From: Enhygromyxa salina
GTDB taxonomy: Bacteria > Myxococcota_A > Polyangia > Nannocystales > Nannocystaceae
Direction of reading: 5' to 3'
Length of the DNA stretch: 64,000 bases
Assembly: GCF_002994635.1 (NCBI RefSeq)
Contig: NZ_PVNL01000135.1
Span: 186,001 to 250,000, forward strand
Under the pieces are notes generated by a model. The model did not search any database, was not told where the DNA came from, and worked only from the letters and a program-made list of their open reading frames with translations. Shown piece after piece: positions 1 to 8,556 of this stretch. Within the stretch, counting starts at the first letter, position 1. Every line of letters starts with the position of its first letter. The position numbers and the translations under genes are program-made.

Positions 1-2
1 TG

Positions 3-1250
3 GATCCCAGCTCGGGCCAGATCCTGGCCCTCGCCAATCGGCCGACCTTCGACCCGAACCACCCGGTTGCGAGCACCTCGCAGACGGTCAACCTCGCGGT
101 CCAGCACGCCTACGAGCCGGGCTCGACGCTCAAGGCGATCACCGTCGCGGCCGCGCTCGAGCAGGGCACGATCCGGGCGGATCAGACCTTCTTTTGCGAA
201 GAGGGGCGCTGGCAGTACACGCCGCGTCACGCGATCCGGGACACCAAGAACAAGGGCTGGCTCGACGTCACGGACATCCTCGCGGTCTCCTCGAATATCT
301 GCACGACCAAGATCTACGAGACTTTGGGCAAAGAGTCGCTGTATCGCTGGATTCGTCGGTTTCACTTTGGCGACCGACCCGAGATCCAGCTGCCCGCCGT
401 GAGCCCCGGCATGGTCGCCGATTGGCGCAAGTGGTCCGACATCCAGGCCGCCAACGTCAGCTTTGGCCAGGGCATGAGCGCGAGCCCGCTGCAGGTCGCC
501 GCCGCGTTTGCGGCGCTGGCCAACGGCGGCGTGTACCGGACGCCAACCCTCGTCGCGCAGGTGCTCGACGCCGACAGCGAGGTCGTCTGGGATCACGAAA
601 TCGACGGAGTCGAGGGCGAGCGGATCGTCCGTAAAGCGACCGCCGACACCGTGCTCGAGATGCTGACGGCCGTGGTCGAGACCCGCGAGGGCACCGGGAA
701 GAAGGCCAAGATCGAGGGATACGAAGTCGCCGGCAAGACCTCGACCGCGCAAAAGGCCAACCCCCAGGGCGGGTATTTCGAGGACCAGTACTACGCGAGC
801 TTCGTCGGCGCGGTGCCAGCCAACGGGCCCAAGCTGGTGATCTTGGTGTCGGTCGATAACCCCGAGGGTGGCCACTACGGGAACGAGGTCGCGGCGCCAA
901 CCTTCGCGCGGCTCGGGGCCCGGGTCCTGGCGTACATGGGGGTCCCCGGTAAAGACGGCACGCTGCCGGTCCCCGATGCGATCGCCCTGGCCGAGGACGC
1001 GCCCGCGCTGGTCGAGGGGTTCATCCCGGACCTCGACGTGCAGCCGGCGTTGCCGGGGCGCCGGGCCGTGGAGTTCACGACGGGGCTGCCGGACTTTACC
1101 GGGCTGACGCTCGCGCAGGCGCTGGCGGAGGCCGAGAAGGCCCACGTGGAGCTGCAGGCGAGCGGCTCGGGGTTGGCGGTTGGGCAGAGCGTGCCGCCGG
1201 GACCGGTGCAAGCTGGCGCCGAGGTGATCGTGCACTTCCAGCCGCTCTAA
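3..1250 (+). CDS. ftsI: Penicillin-binding protein, FtsI type, with C-terminal PASTA domain (5' truncated)
   Basis: Septal peptidoglycan DD-transpeptidase; the window edge removes the N-terminus (membrane anchor and start of the transpeptidase domain). The reading frame is open from base 3. The catalytic motifs are visible in order: STLK (SxxK, nucleophile Ser codon 123-125), SSN (about 288-296), and a third motif reading KTST at 735-746. The usual form is KTG(T/S), so Gly is replaced by Ser. The last ~60 residues (about 1083-1247) form a PASTA domain, as in FtsI/PBP proteins of deltaproteobacteria and Gram-positives. Expected role is cross-linking septal peptidoglycan at the division site on the periplasmic face of the inner membrane. 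The usual mur genes are not downstream; the next gene is convergent. Confident for the family. Confidence 0.93.
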   Translation, partial: DPSSGQILALANRPTFDPNHPVASTSQTVNLAVQHAYEPGSTLKAITVAAALEQGTIRADQTFFCEEGRWQYTPRHAIRDTKNKGWLDVTDILAVSSNICTTKIYETLGKESLYRWIRRFHFGDRPEIQLPAVSPGMVADWRKWSDIQAANVSFGQGMSASPLQVAAAFAALANGGVYRTPTLVAQVLDADSEVVWDHEIDGVEGERIVRKATADTVLEMLTAVVETREGTGKKAKIEGYEVAGKTSTAQKANPQGGYFEDQYYASFVGAVPANGPKLVILVSVDNPEGGHYGNEVAAPTFARLGARVLAYMGVPGKDGTLPVPDAIALAEDAPALVEGFIPDLDVQPALPGRRAVEFTTGLPDFTGLTLAQALAEAEKAHVELQASGSGLAVGQSVPPGPVQAGAEVIVHFQPL

Positions 1251-1364
1251 ACCGACACACTGCGCGGGGTAATTGTCAGATCGAACCACCGGCGCCCGCC
1301 GTCGACTGGGCCGGCCCGTCCGGTCTACACCACGCGCCACGCCCCCGCTCGCCGCGGTGGTCGC

Positions 1365-1886
1365 CTACCACACGACCGCGTAGGACAGGGTGATCTGGTC
1401 GTAGGCCGCGGTTCGGCAGTCCCAGGCCGACTCGACCAGCGGCTTGCCCTGTGAATTCAACGCCTCGAGCGTGCAGGCCAGCGACTCGTGGTCAAACGTG
1501 AACATGCGCTTTAGCGAGCCGCCCTCCTCCTCGAACCGAACCCGCATTTCATAGGTGCCCTCGGCGTCGATCGAGCAGTCGCTGTCGACGTAGCACTCCC
1601 AGTCGGCGAGCTCGTTGACGCTCACGCTGGTCGACCAGCCATACAGGCTCTTGCCACCGAGCTCCACGGCGGTACTCGATGCCATGGTCGAGCCGATCTG
1701 CTCCCAGGTCTCGCTGCTTTGGTTGAAGGCTTCGATGTTGACGGTTGCACCTGCTGCGGATGCGTAGCCGTGGAAGCCGAGCGGGACGTCGGGATCGAGG
1801 TGGTCCCCGGTGACCGGGGAGTAGACGCAGGCGCTGAGACTGGCGATTGCGGCGAGGATCGCCAGACGTGTGATTGTGTGTTGCAT
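1365..1886 (-). CDS. Predicted lipoprotein, function unknown
   Basis: A 173-residue secreted protein. The N-terminus is a classic lipoprotein signal: short basic start, hydrophobic stretch, lipobox LSAC with Cys at about residue 20. The ATG at 1886 is preferred over an upstream in-frame ATG at 1922 because AAGGAG lies six bases before it and the signal peptide begins directly there. The mature part is acidic with four further Cys residues and ends in an aromatic-rich stretch (YDQITLSYAVVW), suggesting a small beta-rich extracellular or outer-membrane-anchored domain. It is convergent with ftsI. I do not recognise the family. Confidence 0.8.
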   Translation of the reverse strand: MQHTITRLAILAAIASLSACVYSPVTGDHLDPDVPLGFHGYASAAGATVNIEAFNQSSETWEQIGSTMASSTAVELGGKSLYGWSTSVSVNELADWECYVDSDCSIDAEGTYEMRVRFEEEGGSLKRMFTFDHESLACTLEALNSQGKPLVESAWDCRTAAYDQITLSYAVVW

Positions 1887-1968
1887 GACTTGCTCCTTGC
1901 CTCGAGACGAAGCAAGGGCCATGCCCGGCCGAGGACGCTCAGCCGCGTGAATTTTTCGGTGTCCTCAG

Positions 1969-2223
1969 ATGAGGACTGTGGGGGTCGCCAAGGCCGAGCT
2001 CGGGCGACGACTCGATCGCGCGCCGAGCTGGGTGAGCCGTCGGCTGGCGCTGGTCGAGGCGCTGCCCGAGGCCGCGCAGGAGTCAGTGCGGGTGGGAAAG
2101 GTAAGCGTGCAAGTCGCTACCAAGATCCTCGTGCCATTGGCCCGGGCCAACGTCGACGACTGTGAAGTGCAGACACGGCCAACGTCCGCAGTTGAGCGGG
2201 GCATGGTCGCTGGGTTAGTCTGA
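1969..2223 (+). pseudogene. ParB/KorB-like helix-turn-helix fragment
   Basis: An 84-codon ORF whose first ~60 residues look like the HTH region of ParB/KorB-type DNA-binding proteins: LGRRLDRAPSWVSRRLALVE (about residues 11-30), then an LPE..QE.VR.GKVS...A.K..VPLARAN pattern. A full ParB family protein needs an upstream ParB/sulfiredoxin nuclease-like domain and a downstream portion; both are absent, and a stop lies 18 bases before the ATG. After about residue 62 the match ends in unrelated sequence. Such HTH proteins often accompany mobile elements in myxobacteria, but no transposase is visible nearby. Best read as a truncated relic, though a short expressed protein cannot be excluded. Confidence 0.5.
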
Positions 2224-2230
2224 CGGCGGC

Positions 2231-3205
2231 ATGTGGATTCGCTCGTCCCTGTTTGTCATTTCGCTGCTCGGATTCACGTGCTCGCCCGGGAGTCCGCCGC
2301 ACTCTGCTCGGCTGCAAGACGGGCCGAGCGCCGACTCGGCGCAGAAGCCATTGGCCGAGGAAGAGCCCAAGACGAATGAAGCCGCACCTGCTTCCGAGCC
2401 TCAGGAGCCGACAAGTCCCACGGTGCGAGCCGTCGATCGCCTGGCAGTCGGCTGGTACGACGCGTCGCGGCCCGATCCCGTCATGGAACTACTCTGCGAG
2501 TCCTCGGCAGACTGGATGCACGCCGAGGACGAGGAGATGTTCTCCTGCACGGTCACGCAAGAGACCGTCCACGTGGTAGATCCCAACGGCGTGGCGGCGT
2601 GGACTGTCCAGCATGGGGCCATGGGCAAGCAAAGCGGCGCTCCGCGGTTGATACCAAACGGCACGAGTCTACCGCAGCGGTCGATGCCCGTGCTCGTGAT
2701 GCCCGAGCCGCCACCGGCGGCAGATGCTCGGATTTTGCCAGTGAGCGTGTCGAGTCCCTCGGACCGGGCGAAGGCGGCCACGGCGGCGGTGGCGAAGGCG
2801 GTCGCAGCGATCGAGCACGAAGTGCACGATGCCAGCGAGCTACCGATGACAGCCATGTTCGAGATCATTGGGAGCGTCGGCAGCTTCGGCGGGAAGGCTG
2901 ACACCCTCGTTGTATATGAGGTGGAGGACAGCTCGGCCGACTGGGTGGGCTCCCAGGTTCTCGTGGCGCTCGCAGACCAGGAGGTCGTCGGGGTGTTCGG
3001 TACTCCGCCGCTGTCCTGGTACCACTACCAAGCTGTCGGCGCGACCGATCTCGACGGCGATGGCGTACAAGAAGTGCTGTGGTGGGCCCGCGCCGACGGC
3101 GTGGGAGTTGGCCTCAACCTGACCTACTTCGCCGGCGGTGCCCACCACGAGACCAACCTGTTCTCATGCCAGTGCGGCGAGGCGTTCAAGTCGGTCTATC
3201 GCTGA
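2231..3205 (+). CDS. Predicted lipoprotein with one FG-GAP-like Asp-rich motif
   Basis: A 324-residue secreted protein. Hydrophobic signal with lipobox GFTC (Cys about residue 17), then a Pro/Glu/Ala-rich low-complexity linker to about residue 65, typical of surface lipoproteins here. The mature domain carries an Asp-rich segment TDLDGDGVQEVLWW near residue 272, the calcium-binding core seen in FG-GAP/VCBS blades, but only one copy is clear. Three Cys near the C-terminus (FSCQCGEAF) may form a disulfide. It begins eight bases after the ParB-like fragment, probably by chance. Function unknown; an extracellular or outer-membrane location is inferred. Confidence 0.75.
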   Translation: MWIRSSLFVISLLGFTCSPGSPPHSARLQDGPSADSAQKPLAEEEPKTNEAAPASEPQEPTSPTVRAVDRLAVGWYDASRPDPVMELLCESSADWMHAEDEEMFSCTVTQETVHVVDPNGVAAWTVQHGAMGKQSGAPRLIPNGTSLPQRSMPVLVMPEPPPAADARILPVSVSSPSDRAKAATAAVAKAVAAIEHEVHDASELPMTAMFEIIGSVGSFGGKADTLVVYEVEDSSADWVGSQVLVALADQEVVGVFGTPPLSWYHYQAVGATDLDGDGVQEVLWWARADGVGVGLNLTYFAGGAHHETNLFSCQCGEAFKSVYR

Positions 3206-3260
3206 GCGCCCACGCTGCCCCTTCCCAAGCCAGATCAACTCAGGCCTACGCGTCAAGCAA

Positions 3261-3389
3261 TTGAGTTCTACACTCCGACACGAACACATACGACCCCCAT
3301 TCAGCAGCAAAGAATATGGGGTTTGGAACGATGATCTCAAAATCGTTGTCTCGAAGGTCTGGGATAGCGGAAACCTGACGGTAAGGTAG
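3261..3389 (+). pseudogene. Short coding-like remnant
   Basis: A 42-codon open stretch from a TTG to a TAG at 3387-3389, ending two bases before the ATG of the next gene. Its composition is lower in GC than the neighbours and the peptide (for example KEYGVWNDDLKIVVSKVWDS) looks protein-like rather than like a shadow frame. No ATG start or family match is apparent. It may be the 3' end of a gene lost by recombination, or a small coupled ORF. Low certainty. Confidence 0.25.
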
Positions 3390-3391
3390 CC

Positions 3392-3832
3392 ATGATCGCA
3401 ATTCTAATGGGCCCAAACAACAAGGCAGTCGAACTCTCACTGCGCGGACCACTCGTGGTCGGACATAGGCCGGATTTTCTCTTTCTTTGGCGAGAGCCAG
3501 CATACCTGGAGAGGTTCAACCAGGGCTTCATAGCGGGAGGGATGGTCGCCGCTCGACTTATCGAACTCACGGCCACCCTCGAGAGTGCAGCCCAAAATCA
3601 ATGGCGCCCAGGGGAGGTCTACGAACTCGAAGCCTGGCGAGGTCACCGAGGGCTGTGGACAACGGTCAACGAGGGCCTGGGCCCTTGCATTGCGCTCATG
3701 CTACACCTCGAGCCGAACCTTGGCATCGAACTCGAGTATAGTCTCGATCCTACAGAACAGACAGCATGGGCCCCCTTCTCTGAAGATAGTCTGCTATCTC
3801 ATATTGAGCGGTTCACTGTCGTTCCAACGTAG
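3392..3832 (+). CDS. Hypothetical protein, 146 aa, lower GC than surroundings
   Basis: A 146-residue soluble protein without signal peptide or membrane segment. No recognised domain. The middle contains an amphipathic region rich in Arg/Leu and a hydrophobic stretch (LGPCIALMLHLEP). Base composition of 3206-3960 is visibly less GC-rich than the flanks, with more A/T-ending codons, which suggests recent acquisition together with the small remnant just upstream. The ATG at 3392 follows a TAG by two bases, so it may have been translationally coupled to a lost upstream gene. No function is proposed. Confidence 0.6.
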   Translation: MIAILMGPNNKAVELSLRGPLVVGHRPDFLFLWREPAYLERFNQGFIAGGMVAARLIELTATLESAAQNQWRPGEVYELEAWRGHRGLWTTVNEGLGPCIALMLHLEPNLGIELEYSLDPTEQTAWAPFSEDSLLSHIERFTVVPT

Positions 3833-4056
3833 CCCTGACAGGAGTGCGCGGAGACCCGGGCTGAGAGTCTGCGGGGGGAACATCCGACGATCAGAGGCTC
3901 GAGGCAGCTCGGCAGTACGCGAGAGCCGCGACCCCGGACCCATCTTCGTCGTATCCATTCAGCGAACCGCGTGGCGGCCCGATTGACGCGCAGACCGAAC
4001 ACCCCGACCTCTTGCTTCTCGCGAGCCCGCCGGAGCGAGGCCCGTTCGGTCGACGC

Positions 4057-5124
4057 TCAGCGGCGGCAGCTGAGCAGCGTGTGGGCCAGCCCGATCCCAT
4101 CGTGCTCGGCGTCGACCTCGAGCTCGGCCTGGCGCACACAATCCAGGAACACATCCGCGCGGTACAGCTGGCTGTTGCCGTTGGCGAGCGCCGTGAAATA
4201 CAGCGACGTCATCTGCAGGCAAAATTTCGCCGCCGCGAAGCGCTGGCGATCCCAGAAGGTCTCGAGGATGAAGATCCGCGCGTCGCCCTCGAGCGCCGCC
4301 CCGCAGCGACGCAAGATCGCCACGATCTCCGCCTCCGAGAAACAATCCAGGAACTGGCTCATCCAGATCACGTCGAACCCGCGCGGAACCTCGCAGCGCT
4401 CGTCGAGCAAGTCGACGGCGAGGAACCGGGCCCGATCGAGCAGCCCCTCGGCGGCGATGTTGCGCCGGGCGACGTCGAGCTGGCCGGGGAGATCCATGAT
4501 CGTGATCTCGATCTCGGGGTCGTGGCGCATGCAGGCGATCGCCCACTTGCCCGTGTTGCCGCCGATGTCCAGCAACCGGCGCGGCTTCGACTTCAGCACC
4601 AACGGCAGCGCGACCGGGAACGCGCTGTCGGAGTAGTGGTGGTCGAACCCAAACCACGACTGCTGAACTTGACCGGGCAGCTGGGCCAGGCCCGCGTAGA
4701 TCGTGGGCCACTCACCGAACACCTGCAGCCCGGCGGGCTTGCCCGACGCGATCGCCTCGTCGAGGTGGGCGAGGCCGCGGTAGTTCACGTCACGCGTGAA
4801 GTCCATGTTCGCCCGGGTCATGCCGTCGTGCTGGAGGTAGTGCGCGGTGTTGGTCAGCTGGTAGCGGCGCTGCTCGTCCTCGCTGAACAGGCCGATCCCG
4901 AGCCCAGCCTCGAGCAACACGCGGACGCCGTAGTGCGGCAGCGAGACCTGCTCGGCGATCTGTTCGAGGGTCAGGCCGTCGGGGCTGCGCTCGATCGCCG
5001 CGAACACGCCGCGATCTCGCAGCACACACGCGGCCTGAAACACGAAGGGCGCGAACGCAATCCACTGGGCACGCTCGAGTGCTTCCAGTGCGCTGACGGA
5101 GGTCTTGTTGGGCCGAGGCGTCAT
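4057..5124 (-). CDS. SAM-dependent O-methyltransferase (Methyltransf_2-like)
   Basis: A 355-residue class I methyltransferase of the two-domain O-methyltransferase type. The first ~110 residues form a helical winged-helix dimerisation domain (FAAIERSPDGLTLEQIAEQV and following helices). The Rossmann domain begins near residue 180 with motif I LLDIGGNTGKWA, followed by the acidic loop IMDLPGQLDVAR and motif WMSQFLDCFSE. These features match bacterial relatives of hydroxyneurosporene/caffeate-type O-methyltransferases. The substrate cannot be read from sequence. The ATG at 5124 starts a standard-length protein; the frame stays open further upstream without domain signal. It is divergent from the M50-like gene with 99 bases between. 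Confidence 0.85.
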   Translation of the reverse strand: MTPRPNKTSVSALEALERAQWIAFAPFVFQAACVLRDRGVFAAIERSPDGLTLEQIAEQVSLPHYGVRVLLEAGLGIGLFSEDEQRRYQLTNTAHYLQHDGMTRANMDFTRDVNYRGLAHLDEAIASGKPAGLQVFGEWPTIYAGLAQLPGQVQQSWFGFDHHYSDSAFPVALPLVLKSKPRRLLDIGGNTGKWAIACMRHDPEIEITIMDLPGQLDVARRNIAAEGLLDRARFLAVDLLDERCEVPRGFDVIWMSQFLDCFSEAEIVAILRRCGAALEGDARIFILETFWDRQRFAAAKFCLQMTSLYFTALANGNSQLYRADVFLDCVRQAELEVDAEHDGIGLAHTLLSCRR

Positions 5125-5223
5125 CGCTGGAAGCAAGGTAACGTAATCGAGCGCGATCTCGATGGGTGGTGGTGAGATTTTCGACCTCTGGACGGCTGGG
5201 CCCGGATACGGGATGGTAGAGGC

Positions 5224-5982
5224 ATGAGCGACGACTCGAGCCCAGCGGAGCGCGTCGCTCGACGCCGCCGGGCCGTCATCTGGGGCGGCGTCGCGATCCC
5301 GCTGTTGCTCTACGTGATCCCGTACGGGCACGTGGTCGGTCGGCCGCTCGTGTGGCTGTCGACGCTCGTCCACGAGCTCGGCCACGGGATCACGGCGTGG
5401 CTGGTCGGCGGCAGCTTCGACCACTTCGTGATGTTCACCGACGGGTCCGGCGTGGCCCACTGCAACGGCCAGCATGAGTGGGGGCACGCGCTGACCTGCG
5501 CGGGTGGACTGGTCGGGCCCGCGCTGATCGCCGCGATCGGGTTCGTGGTCGCCCGGCGCGAGCGGGCCTCGCAGGTTGGCCTGGGGGTGGTCGCGCTCGC
5601 GCTGCTGGTGCTCACGATCGCGGTCGCTGGCAACGCGTTCGCGTGGGTGTTCATGCTCTCGATCGTGGCGGTGCTCACGTGGATCGTCGCGCGGCGCAGC
5701 GCCGAGCCAGCGCAGATCGCCACCGTGTTCCTCTCGATCCAGCTCGCGCTCAGCGTGTTCTCGCGCGGGGACTACCTGTTCATGCGCGAGGCGACCACCG
5801 GCGAGGGCGTGTCACCGTCTGACGTGGCGATCATGTCCAAGATGGTCGGCGGGCCGTTTTGGATGTGGGGTCTGGCCTGCGGCGGGTTCTCGATCCTGGT
5901 CCTGGCGGCGGGGCTGTGGCTGTTCACGCGGGGCTACCTGGATCTGCGATGGCCCCGGCGCAAGGCCGTCGCCGCTCGCTGA
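5224..5982 (+). CDS. M50B-like intramembrane metalloprotease family protein
   Basis: A 252-residue integral membrane protein with roughly six hydrophobic segments. HELGH at residues 50-54, inside or next to the first membrane helix, is the zinc-binding HExxH of M50 peptidases; the arrangement fits the short peptidase M50B-like family rather than full RseP-type proteases, since no PDZ domain is present. A second zinc ligand (LDG-type motif) is not obvious, so catalysis is unproven. The segment after HELGH (GGSFDHFVMFTDGSGV) resembles the beta-hairpin region in M50B members. The ATG follows TAGAGGC. Role likely in membrane protein processing, substrate unknown. Confidence 0.75.
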   Translation: MSDDSSPAERVARRRRAVIWGGVAIPLLLYVIPYGHVVGRPLVWLSTLVHELGHGITAWLVGGSFDHFVMFTDGSGVAHCNGQHEWGHALTCAGGLVGPALIAAIGFVVARRERASQVGLGVVALALLVLTIAVAGNAFAWVFMLSIVAVLTWIVARRSAEPAQIATVFLSIQLALSVFSRGDYLFMREATTGEGVSPSDVAIMSKMVGGPFWMWGLACGGFSILVLAAGLWLFTRGYLDLRWPRRKAVAAR

Positions 5983-6003
5983 GATTGCGTATCATCCGCG
6001 GCG

Positions 6004-6630
6004 ATGTCCATCGTCCTCTACCACCATCCCTGGTCGCGCGCCGCCAACGTCGTGTGGATGCTCGAAGAGCTCGAGCAAGCCTACGAGCTGCGCTACGTCG
6101 ACATCCTCGCGGGCGAGCAGTCGACCGAGGCGTTCCGCCAGCGCAATCGCATGTCCAAGCTCCCGTCGCTGCTCGACGGTGACACGGTGGTCAGCGAGAC
6201 CGCTGCGATCGGCGTGTACCTGGCGGATCGCTACAGCCTTGGCCAGCTCGCCCCCGCGCTCGACGACCCCGCGCGTGGGCCCTACCTGCGCTGGTGCTTC
6301 TTCGCCCCCTCGGTGCTCGAGCCCGGCTGCGCGGCGCACAGCTCGAACTGGGACTTCAAGCCGGGCTCGGTCGGTTGGGGCACTTGGGAGAACATGCTCG
6401 CGACTTTGGAAGACGGCATCGGCGAGGGCCCGTGGCTGCTGGGAGATCGCTTCACCATGGCTGACGTGATCCTGGGCGGCACGGTCGCGTTTATGCTGCA
6501 ATTCAAGATGCTCGAGGCCCGGCCGGCGTTCGTCGCCTATGTGGAGCGGCTGAACCAGCGGCCGGCGCGGATCCGATCGAACGAGAAGAACGCCGCGATC
6601 GCGGACGCCCACGGGCTCGAGCAGTCTTAG
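6004..6630 (+). CDS. Glutathione S-transferase family protein
   Basis: A 208-residue cytosolic protein with the two GST domains. The N-terminal thioredoxin-like fold starts MSIVLYHHPWSRAANVVWML, with Ser in the PWS position where some classes have catalytic Ser or Cys. SKLPSLLDG and SETAAIGVYLADRY supply the cis-Pro and the SxTxAI glutathione-binding motif (about residues 51-80). The C-terminal helical domain contains GDRFTMADVILGG (about 152-164), the N-capping box/hydrophobic staple of GSTs. Expected reaction is glutathione conjugation or peroxide reduction. It lies 21 bases after the M50-like gene in the same direction, so co-transcription is possible. Confidence 0.9.
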   Translation: MSIVLYHHPWSRAANVVWMLEELEQAYELRYVDILAGEQSTEAFRQRNRMSKLPSLLDGDTVVSETAAIGVYLADRYSLGQLAPALDDPARGPYLRWCFFAPSVLEPGCAAHSSNWDFKPGSVGWGTWENMLATLEDGIGEGPWLLGDRFTMADVILGGTVAFMLQFKMLEARPAFVAYVERLNQRPARIRSNEKNAAIADAHGLEQS

Positions 6631-6643
6631 TCGCGACAAGTCG

Positions 6644-7354
6644 CTACAGGAGATCGTCGGGCTCCGACTCGGCCGCGACCGCAGCCAGCCCGCGCTCGAG
6701 CGGGCAGCTTCGCGGGTCGACGACCTGCCCGCGACGGTAGCGCTCGAGCAGCTCGCGCGAGCGCTGGGCGAGCAACCGGCGGACCTCCCGGCGCATGCCC
6801 TTGACGCGGGGGATCGTCAGCGAGTCGTAGCCGGTGGTCTGGTGGCGCAGCCACGCGATCGTGGCGGCCTCGGCTCGGCGCTCGATCGGGATCCGCTTGG
6901 TCCGCGCGACCGTGCCGCTGCCAACCGGCACCGCGTGGGCGGAGATCGCCGCGGCCAGCCGCCTGGCCAGACCCGCGTGGCGGGGCGCGAAGTTCAGGAA
7001 GCTCAGGATCTCGAGCTCGAACTCGTCGGCGTAGTCGGCCTGCGCGACCGCTCGGCGCTGGCGGCCGGCCTCGAGCTTGCGCGCGTACTCGGGCTTGGCC
7101 CGCTCGAGCTCGAGCTCGCTGCGGAGCGCCGCGATGTGCTTGGACGGCGCCCACAGCCCGAGCGAGAAGCTCTTGCGGCCGCGGCGTTGCTTGACCGTCC
7201 AGGTCGGGCCGGCCTTCTTGACGCGACGGGTCAGCGCCGCGTCACCGGGGGGCAGCAGGGTCCAGTCCTGGGGGACCTCGAGCAGCTCGCCGGCCTCGGT
7301 GCGGACTTGCCGAGGGCCGGGGCCGGGGGCGACTTCGCGAGTCTTCGCGGGCAC
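6644..7354 (-). CDS. DUF2293 domain protein
   Basis: A 236-residue basic protein. The C-terminal half carries the DUF2293 signature (about residues 125-215): PVGSGTVARTKRIP, then RRAEAATIAWLRHQTTGYDS followed by IPRVKGMRREVRRLLA. The N-terminal half has an LLPPGDAALTRRVKKAGPTW pattern shared by bacterial members. Biochemical role unknown; the family is rich in Arg/Lys and may bind nucleic acid (inference). The GTG at 7354 avoids overlap with the upstream gene and matches the usual N-terminus; a longer GTG start at 7438 would overlap the DUF4349 gene by 43 bases. Neither has a clear ribosome binding site. Confidence 0.8.
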   Translation of the reverse strand: MPAKTREVAPGPGPRQVRTEAGELLEVPQDWTLLPPGDAALTRRVKKAGPTWTVKQRRGRKSFSLGLWAPSKHIAALRSELELERAKPEYARKLEAGRQRRAVAQADYADEFELEILSFLNFAPRHAGLARRLAAAISAHAVPVGSGTVARTKRIPIERRAEAATIAWLRHQTTGYDSLTIPRVKGMRREVRRLLAQRSRELLERYRRGQVVDPRSCPLERGLAAVAAESEPDDLL

Positions 7355-7395
7355 GGCCGAGACATACGGCGCGGACGCGAGCGACTCAAGCCCGG

Positions 7396-8418
7396 TCAGC
7401 GATAAGCCGTGATCTCGACGCCGAGATCGTCCACCCACGGAAACGGATCGTTGCTCGTGGGCAGTTGGCCAACGTCCGTGCGCGGGCTCAGGATCACGGT
7501 CAACGTCGAGAAGTCGATCATCTCCGCCAGCTGGCGCATGCGCACGCGCGCGGCCTCGAGCTCGATGCGGATCCGGTCGAGCTCGACGCGGATCTTCAGC
7601 GCCTGCTCGACGCTCGTGGCCCGAGCCAGCAGCGCCTCGAGCTGCGCGACGATCTCCTCGAGCACGAGGATCCGCGAGTCGAGATCGATGTACTCGGCGG
7701 TGACGTCCTCCGCGAGCAAGGTCCGATCGAGCACGACGCCCAGCGCCATCAGCTCCTTCATGGCGTCGAACAACCGGTTGGCCCGGATCCGAATGGTGAT
7801 CTGGTAGTCGTAGCGCGACTCGATCCAGCCGCCGTAGCGCTGCGGCAGGCTCTCGGTCAGCTCGGCGGCGGCGTCGAGATCAAACACCGCGACGTGCAGC
7901 AGCGCCGTGTAGATGACCTGGCGCGTGACGTCGCCGTGGTCCGCGGGATCTTGCTCGGTCGCGGTGAGCTCTGGAGCCTCGGCGGGCGCCGGGGCAGCGA
8001 TACCGCCCGTTGGCGCCATCTCGGCCGAACTGGTGACGCGCTTGCCGAGCTTGCGACTGGCCTTGCCCTTGGCCTCGACCCGGCGCTCGCGGCCGCCTCC
8101 GCGCGGGGCGTCGCGACTTGAGGTCGCGGACTCGGCCATCACTGGCGCGGGACTAGGCGACAGCATGTCGTCCTCGAACCTATAGTCCTCGTCGTCGTCG
8201 CTGTCGCCCACACAGATCCCGCTGTCGCAGTACAGCCCCGGATCACACCCACCGCCGGCCGTGCACGAACACCCCTGCGACCCAACCGAGCACTCGGCAA
8301 CCGGCGCGACCGCGACCCGGTTGGTGTTGGCGGTGACCTGCATGCACGCGAGCGGCAGCGCCAACACCACGCCGATCGAGAACAGCCGCAGCAACGATAG
8401 CCAACGGTAGTTGGACAT
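7396..8418 (-). CDS. DUF4349 lipoprotein with Cys-rich N-terminal motif
   Basis: A 340-residue lipoprotein. Signal peptide with lipobox LPLAC (Cys about residue 25). After it lies a short Cys-rich module, CSVGSQGCSCTAGGGCDPGL, seen in many Nannocystaceae surface proteins, then a Pro/Ala-rich linker. The C-terminal ~180 residues match DUF4349: a beta strand pair (VIYTALLHVAVFDLDAAAEL), then a long predicted coiled coil (EEIVAQLEALLARATSVEQA) ending in STLTVILSP. Most DUF4349 proteins carry a C-terminal membrane helix; none is seen here. The ATG at 8418 is chosen over one at 8457 because it starts the signal peptide. Located in the envelope; function unknown. Confidence 0.82.
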   Translation of the reverse strand: MSNYRWLSLLRLFSIGVVLALPLACMQVTANTNRVAVAPVAECSVGSQGCSCTAGGGCDPGLYCDSGICVGDSDDDEDYRFEDDMLSPSPAPVMAESATSSRDAPRGGGRERRVEAKGKASRKLGKRVTSSAEMAPTGGIAAPAPAEAPELTATEQDPADHGDVTRQVIYTALLHVAVFDLDAAAELTESLPQRYGGWIESRYDYQITIRIRANRLFDAMKELMALGVVLDRTLLAEDVTAEYIDLDSRILVLEEIVAQLEALLARATSVEQALKIRVELDRIRIELEAARVRMRQLAEMIDFSTLTVILSPRTDVGQLPTSNDPFPWVDDLGVEITAYR

Positions 8419-8556
8419 GGCCCAGCTTAGCAGCTGCCGACTGTCGATCGCGGACATTTGGCAGGCACGAGCCGCCGATATTTTCGGCGCTCACACAGAC
8501 GCGGCCGCCCAGCTCCAAGCTTGGCTGCGCCGCACCAGGCTGGCGGTCGGCGTTGA

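Noticed and set aside
1969..2223. Functional chromosome-partitioning ParB
   Set aside because: No nuclease domain, no parA, and the frame is cut off on both sides of the HTH.
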